From Lachnospiraceae bacterium GAM79 (lineage in GTDB: Bacteria > Bacillota > Clostridia > Lachnospirales > Lachnospiraceae): a stretch of 64,000 nt of DNA. Position numbers and translations under genes: made by a program. A model generated the notes under the pieces. The model was not told the DNA's origin. It ran no database searches and saw only the letters and a list, made by a program, of their open reading frames with translations. This document shows positions 61,275 to 64,000 of the stretch, piece after piece. The stretch's first letter is position 1. Each line of letters begins with the position of its first letter. The DNA lies in assembly GCA_003584705.1 (NCBI GenBank), contig AP018536.1, positions 1,736,001 to 1,800,000 on the forward strand, given 5' to 3'.

Positions 61275-63992
61275 ATGAGTCAGAAACTGGTATTGATCGA
61301 CGGACACAGTATATTGAACCGGGCATTCTACGGAGTGCCGGATCTGAGTAATGCAGAGGGACTGCACACAAATGCCATTTATGGTTTTTTGAATATTATG
61401 TTTAAAATTCTGGAGGAGGAAAAGCCGGAATATCTGGCAGTGGCTTTTGATGTTCATGCACCGACTTTCCGCCACAAAATGTATGAGGCTTACAAGGGAA
61501 CGAGAAAGCCTATGCCGGAGGAATTGCGGGAGCAGGTGCCCGTCATGAAGGAAATCCTGAAGGCCATGCATATTACCATTATGGAGCAGGCGGGACTGGA
61601 AGCAGATGACATTCTTGGAACGCTGGCCAAAAAAGCAGAGCAGGCCGGATTGGAAGTATCACTGGTCTCCGGTGACAGAGATCTGCTGCAGATTGCCACG
61701 GATCATATCAAGATCCGGATTCCGAAGACGAAGCAGGGCAGAACGGAGATCGAGGATTATTATGCCGCAGATGTACTGGCTGCCTATCAGGTGACTCCGT
61801 TACAGTTTATCGAACTGAAAGCCCTGATGGGAGATACCGCCGATAATATTCCAGGAGTGCCGAAGGTGGGAGAGAAAACCGCACAGGCACTGATGGTGGA
61901 GTACGGTTCTCTGGATAATATTTATGCCCATGTGGAAGAAATCTCGAAAAAAAGTATCCGGGAATCCCTGATCGAGCATAAGGATCTGGCAGATCTGAGC
62001 AAGACGCTGGCAACGATCAAGACCGACTGCGAATTGCAGTTGGATTACGAACAGGCCAGAGCAGAGGGGTTCTATACCCCGGAAGCCTATACCTTGTGCA
62101 AACGTCTGGAATTCAAAAATCTGTTGGGAAGATTTGAAAAAGATGCCGCCGCCAATGACAGCAAGATCGCAGAAAGCTTCCGACAGATTGAAGATAAAAA
62201 AGAATTTTTACAATATCTGAAAAAAGCGCAGAAACAGAAGGAGATCGGCCTGTGGCTGATCACGGAACCAGTGGATGCTACTACGAAAAAAGAAGAATTG
62301 CTGGGGGTGGCATTGTCTGTGTCCGATGAGGAGACGGTATTTTATGCCCTGACCCATGAAAAGGAACCGGAAGGGCAGTTAAGTCTGTTTGCGGAAGCGG
62401 TGGAATCTGTGGATGACACCGCAGAGATCACGGAAGCTCTACAGGAACTTTCCGCAGGTACGGATACACAGATCGCTACCTTTGATGTGAAGCACCAGTA
62501 TGACTATCTGGACCGCAGCAGTACAGAACAGTATTTTGACGTATTGATCGCGGCGTATCTGCTGAATCCTCTGAAGAATGATTATGACATGGAGGCCATT
62601 GCTTCGGAGCATCTGGGAATTCTGATCCCGGGCAGAGCGGAAGTATTCGGCAAGAGAGATTTCCGGACACTGCTTTCCGAGGACGCCTGGAAAGCCATGG
62701 AGTATGCGTGCTACGGAGCCTATGTCTCCCGGAAAGGCAAAAAAGTCCTGAAGGACAAGCTGGAGGCAGCAGGCATGAAATGTCTCATGGAGGAGATGGA
62801 GATGCCTCTTTCACTGGTACTGTATGACATGCAGAAAGAAGGTGTGGCTGTAAAGCGGGAGGAACTGAAGGCTTATGGGGATGCACTGGTGGCCCGCATT
62901 GAGGAACTGGAACAGTCCATTCACACACAGGCAGGAACAGAGTTCAATATCAATTCCCCCAAGCAGCTGGGCGAGGTACTGTTTGAGACCATGCAGATCC
63001 CCGGCGGCAAGAAGACCAAGACCGGATATTCCACAGCTGCGGATGTGCTGGAAAAGCTGTCGGCGGATTACCCTATTGTAAGAGATATCCTGGAATACAG
63101 AGGTCTGACCAAGTTAAAGTCCACCTATGCAGACGGACTGGCAGCTTTTATTGAAGAGGACGGCAGGATCCATACGAATTTCAATCAGACCATTACTGCT
63201 ACGGGGCGTATCAGCTCTACAGAGCCGAATCTGCAGAACATTCCCATGCGTATGGAACTGGGCAGACAGATCCGTAAGGTATTTATCCCCAGAGAAGGCT
63301 ATGAATTCATGGATGCGGACTATTCCCAGATCGAACTGCGTGTGCTGGCTCATATGTCCGGAGACGAACAGCTGATTGATGCTTACAGACAGGAAGAGGA
63401 TATTCACCGGATCACGGCATCCAAGGTATTCCATACTCCTTTCGAGCAAGTCACGGATCTGCAGCGCCGGAATGCCAAGGCAGTCAATTTCGGTATCGTC
63501 TACGGTATCAGTTCCTTTGGACTGAGTCAGGATCTGAGTATCAGCAAAAAGGAAGCGGCACAGTACATTGAACAGTATTTTGCCACTTACCCGAAGGTGA
63601 AGGAATTCATCGACAAACTGGTGGCGGATGCAAAGGAAAAGGGCTATACGGAGACCATGTTTGGCAGAAGACGCCCTATCCCGGAACTGTCATCCTCCAA
63701 TTTCATGCAACGGTCCTTCGGCGAGCGGGTGGCCATGAATGCCCCTATTCAGGGAACGGCGGCGGATATTATCAAGATCGCCATGATCAAGGTATGGAAA
63801 GCATTGAAAGAGGAAGGGTTAAAATCCCGTCTGATCCTGCAGGTGCATGACGAACTGTTGGTCGAGACCGCACGGGAGGAAGAGGCAAGAGTCCGTGAGA
63901 TCCTTACGGAAAATATGAAGTCCGCGGCAGATCTGGCGGTGACGCTGGAAATCGATCTGCACACGGGCAATAACTGGTATGAGGCGAAATAA
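61275..63992 (+). CDS. polA: DNA polymerase I
   Basis: 905 residues, complete. 5'-3' exonuclease domain (1-290; AFDVHAPTFRHKMYEAYKG, GLEADDILGTLAKKA), a central 3'-5' exonuclease-like domain (about 300-490) that lacks the usual acidic catalytic residues, as in many Firmicutes, and the polymerase domain (about 520-905; DADYSQIELRVLAHMS, RRNAKAVNFGIVYG, LQVHDELLVE). It removes primers and fills gaps. The stop is 8 bp before the window end. Confidence 0.97.
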   Translation: MSQKLVLIDGHSILNRAFYGVPDLSNAEGLHTNAIYGFLNIMFKILEEEKPEYLAVAFDVHAPTFRHKMYEAYKGTRKPMPEELREQVPVMKEILKAMHITIMEQAGLEADDILGTLAKKAEQAGLEVSLVSGDRDLLQIATDHIKIRIPKTKQGRTEIEDYYAADVLAAYQVTPLQFIELKALMGDTADNIPGVPKVGEKTAQALMVEYGSLDNIYAHVEEISKKSIRESLIEHKDLADLSKTLATIKTDCELQLDYEQARAEGFYTPEAYTLCKRLEFKNLLGRFEKDAAANDSKIAESFRQIEDKKEFLQYLKKAQKQKEIGLWLITEPVDATTKKEELLGVALSVSDEETVFYALTHEKEPEGQLSLFAEAVESVDDTAEITEALQELSAGTDTQIATFDVKHQYDYLDRSSTEQYFDVLIAAYLLNPLKNDYDMEAIASEHLGILIPGRAEVFGKRDFRTLLSEDAWKAMEYACYGAYVSRKGKKVLKDKLEAAGMKCLMEEMEMPLSLVLYDMQKEGVAVKREELKAYGDALVARIEELEQSIHTQAGTEFNINSPKQLGEVLFETMQIPGGKKTKTGYSTAADVLEKLSADYPIVRDILEYRGLTKLKSTYADGLAAFIEEDGRIHTNFNQTITATGRISSTEPNLQNIPMRMELGRQIRKVFIPREGYEFMDADYSQIELRVLAHMSGDEQLIDAYRQEEDIHRITASKVFHTPFEQVTDLQRRNAKAVNFGIVYGISSFGLSQDLSISKKEAAQYIEQYFATYPKVKEFIDKLVADAKEKGYTETMFGRRRPIPELSSSNFMQRSFGERVAMNAPIQGTAADIIKIAMIKVWKALKEEGLKSRLILQVHDELLVETAREEEARVREILTENMKSAADLAVTLEIDLHTGNNWYEAK

Positions 63993-64000
63993 ATGCGTTT

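Overview
The window is a Clostridia chromosome, most likely a gut Lachnospiraceae. The 16S sequence, an N-terminal-cysteine bile salt hydrolase-like enzyme, the diaminopimelate dehydrogenase route to lysine and the overall gene style all fit. No genus is claimed. A complete siphovirus-type prophage of about 35 kb (about 25594-60803) interrupts the host sequence.

Host left part (1-25533): a bile salt hydrolase-like gene and a small membrane protein; an OmpR-type response regulator with its histidine kinase; hflX; a large DUF2157-like membrane protein and a lipoprotein; an rRNA operon behind three tandem consensus promoters; cheV; a Sir2-like protein; a charged, lysine-rich one-TM protein; hisH and hisF; ung; a TrmB-type regulator; ddh and lysA; an LD-carboxypeptidase; and tRNA-Leu(CAA) on the minus strand. 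The rRNA operon has the order 16S - 5S - tRNA-Ile(GAU) - 23S, with the 5S inside the spacer and none after the 23S. Intergenic spaces carry strong palindromes, a 104-bp tandem repeat and a 23-codon Cys-rich minus-strand ORF with a near-perfect Shine-Dalgarno.

Prophage (about 25594-60803), every recognised gene on the plus strand. Early part: two tandem terminators, a tiny HTH protein, a tRNA with anticodon CAT, a radical SAM protein, SSB-like proteins, an HUH replication initiator, a VRR-NUC nuclease, and ParA plus a ParB-DUF3850 protein, which together resemble a plasmid replication and partition module. Then an ArpU-like late regulator, a promoter-terminator pair, and the late genes: HNH, TerS, TerL, portal, protease, HK97 capsid, connectors, tail tube, a tail chaperone with a -1 frameshift signal, tape measure, Dit, Gp37-like protein and fibre. 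After the fibre lies a complete diversity-generating retroelement (DGR): target protein with variable repeat, downstream hairpin, avd, template repeat and reverse transcriptase. Holin and a two-enzyme endolysin follow. The right end is a separate operon behind a perfect consensus promoter with a dyad operator. It holds small membrane proteins, an XRE repressor and a HIRAN protein with a 10-G tract. A terminator then separates it from an IS30-family DDE transposase.

I find no tyrosine or serine integrase. The IS30-type enzyme is the only evident DNA-strand-transfer candidate apart from the HUH protein, and the tiny left-end HTH protein resembles its DNA-binding domain. That recalls the repressor/transposase logic of phage Mu and suggests a transposase-mobilised temperate phage that also diversifies its receptor-binding tip with a DGR.

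Host right part (60804-64000): the promoter remnant at the junction, a zinc-finger/TM anti-sigma-like protein and polA. The phage sits in the intergenic region between divergent tRNA-Leu and the zinc-finger-polA operon.
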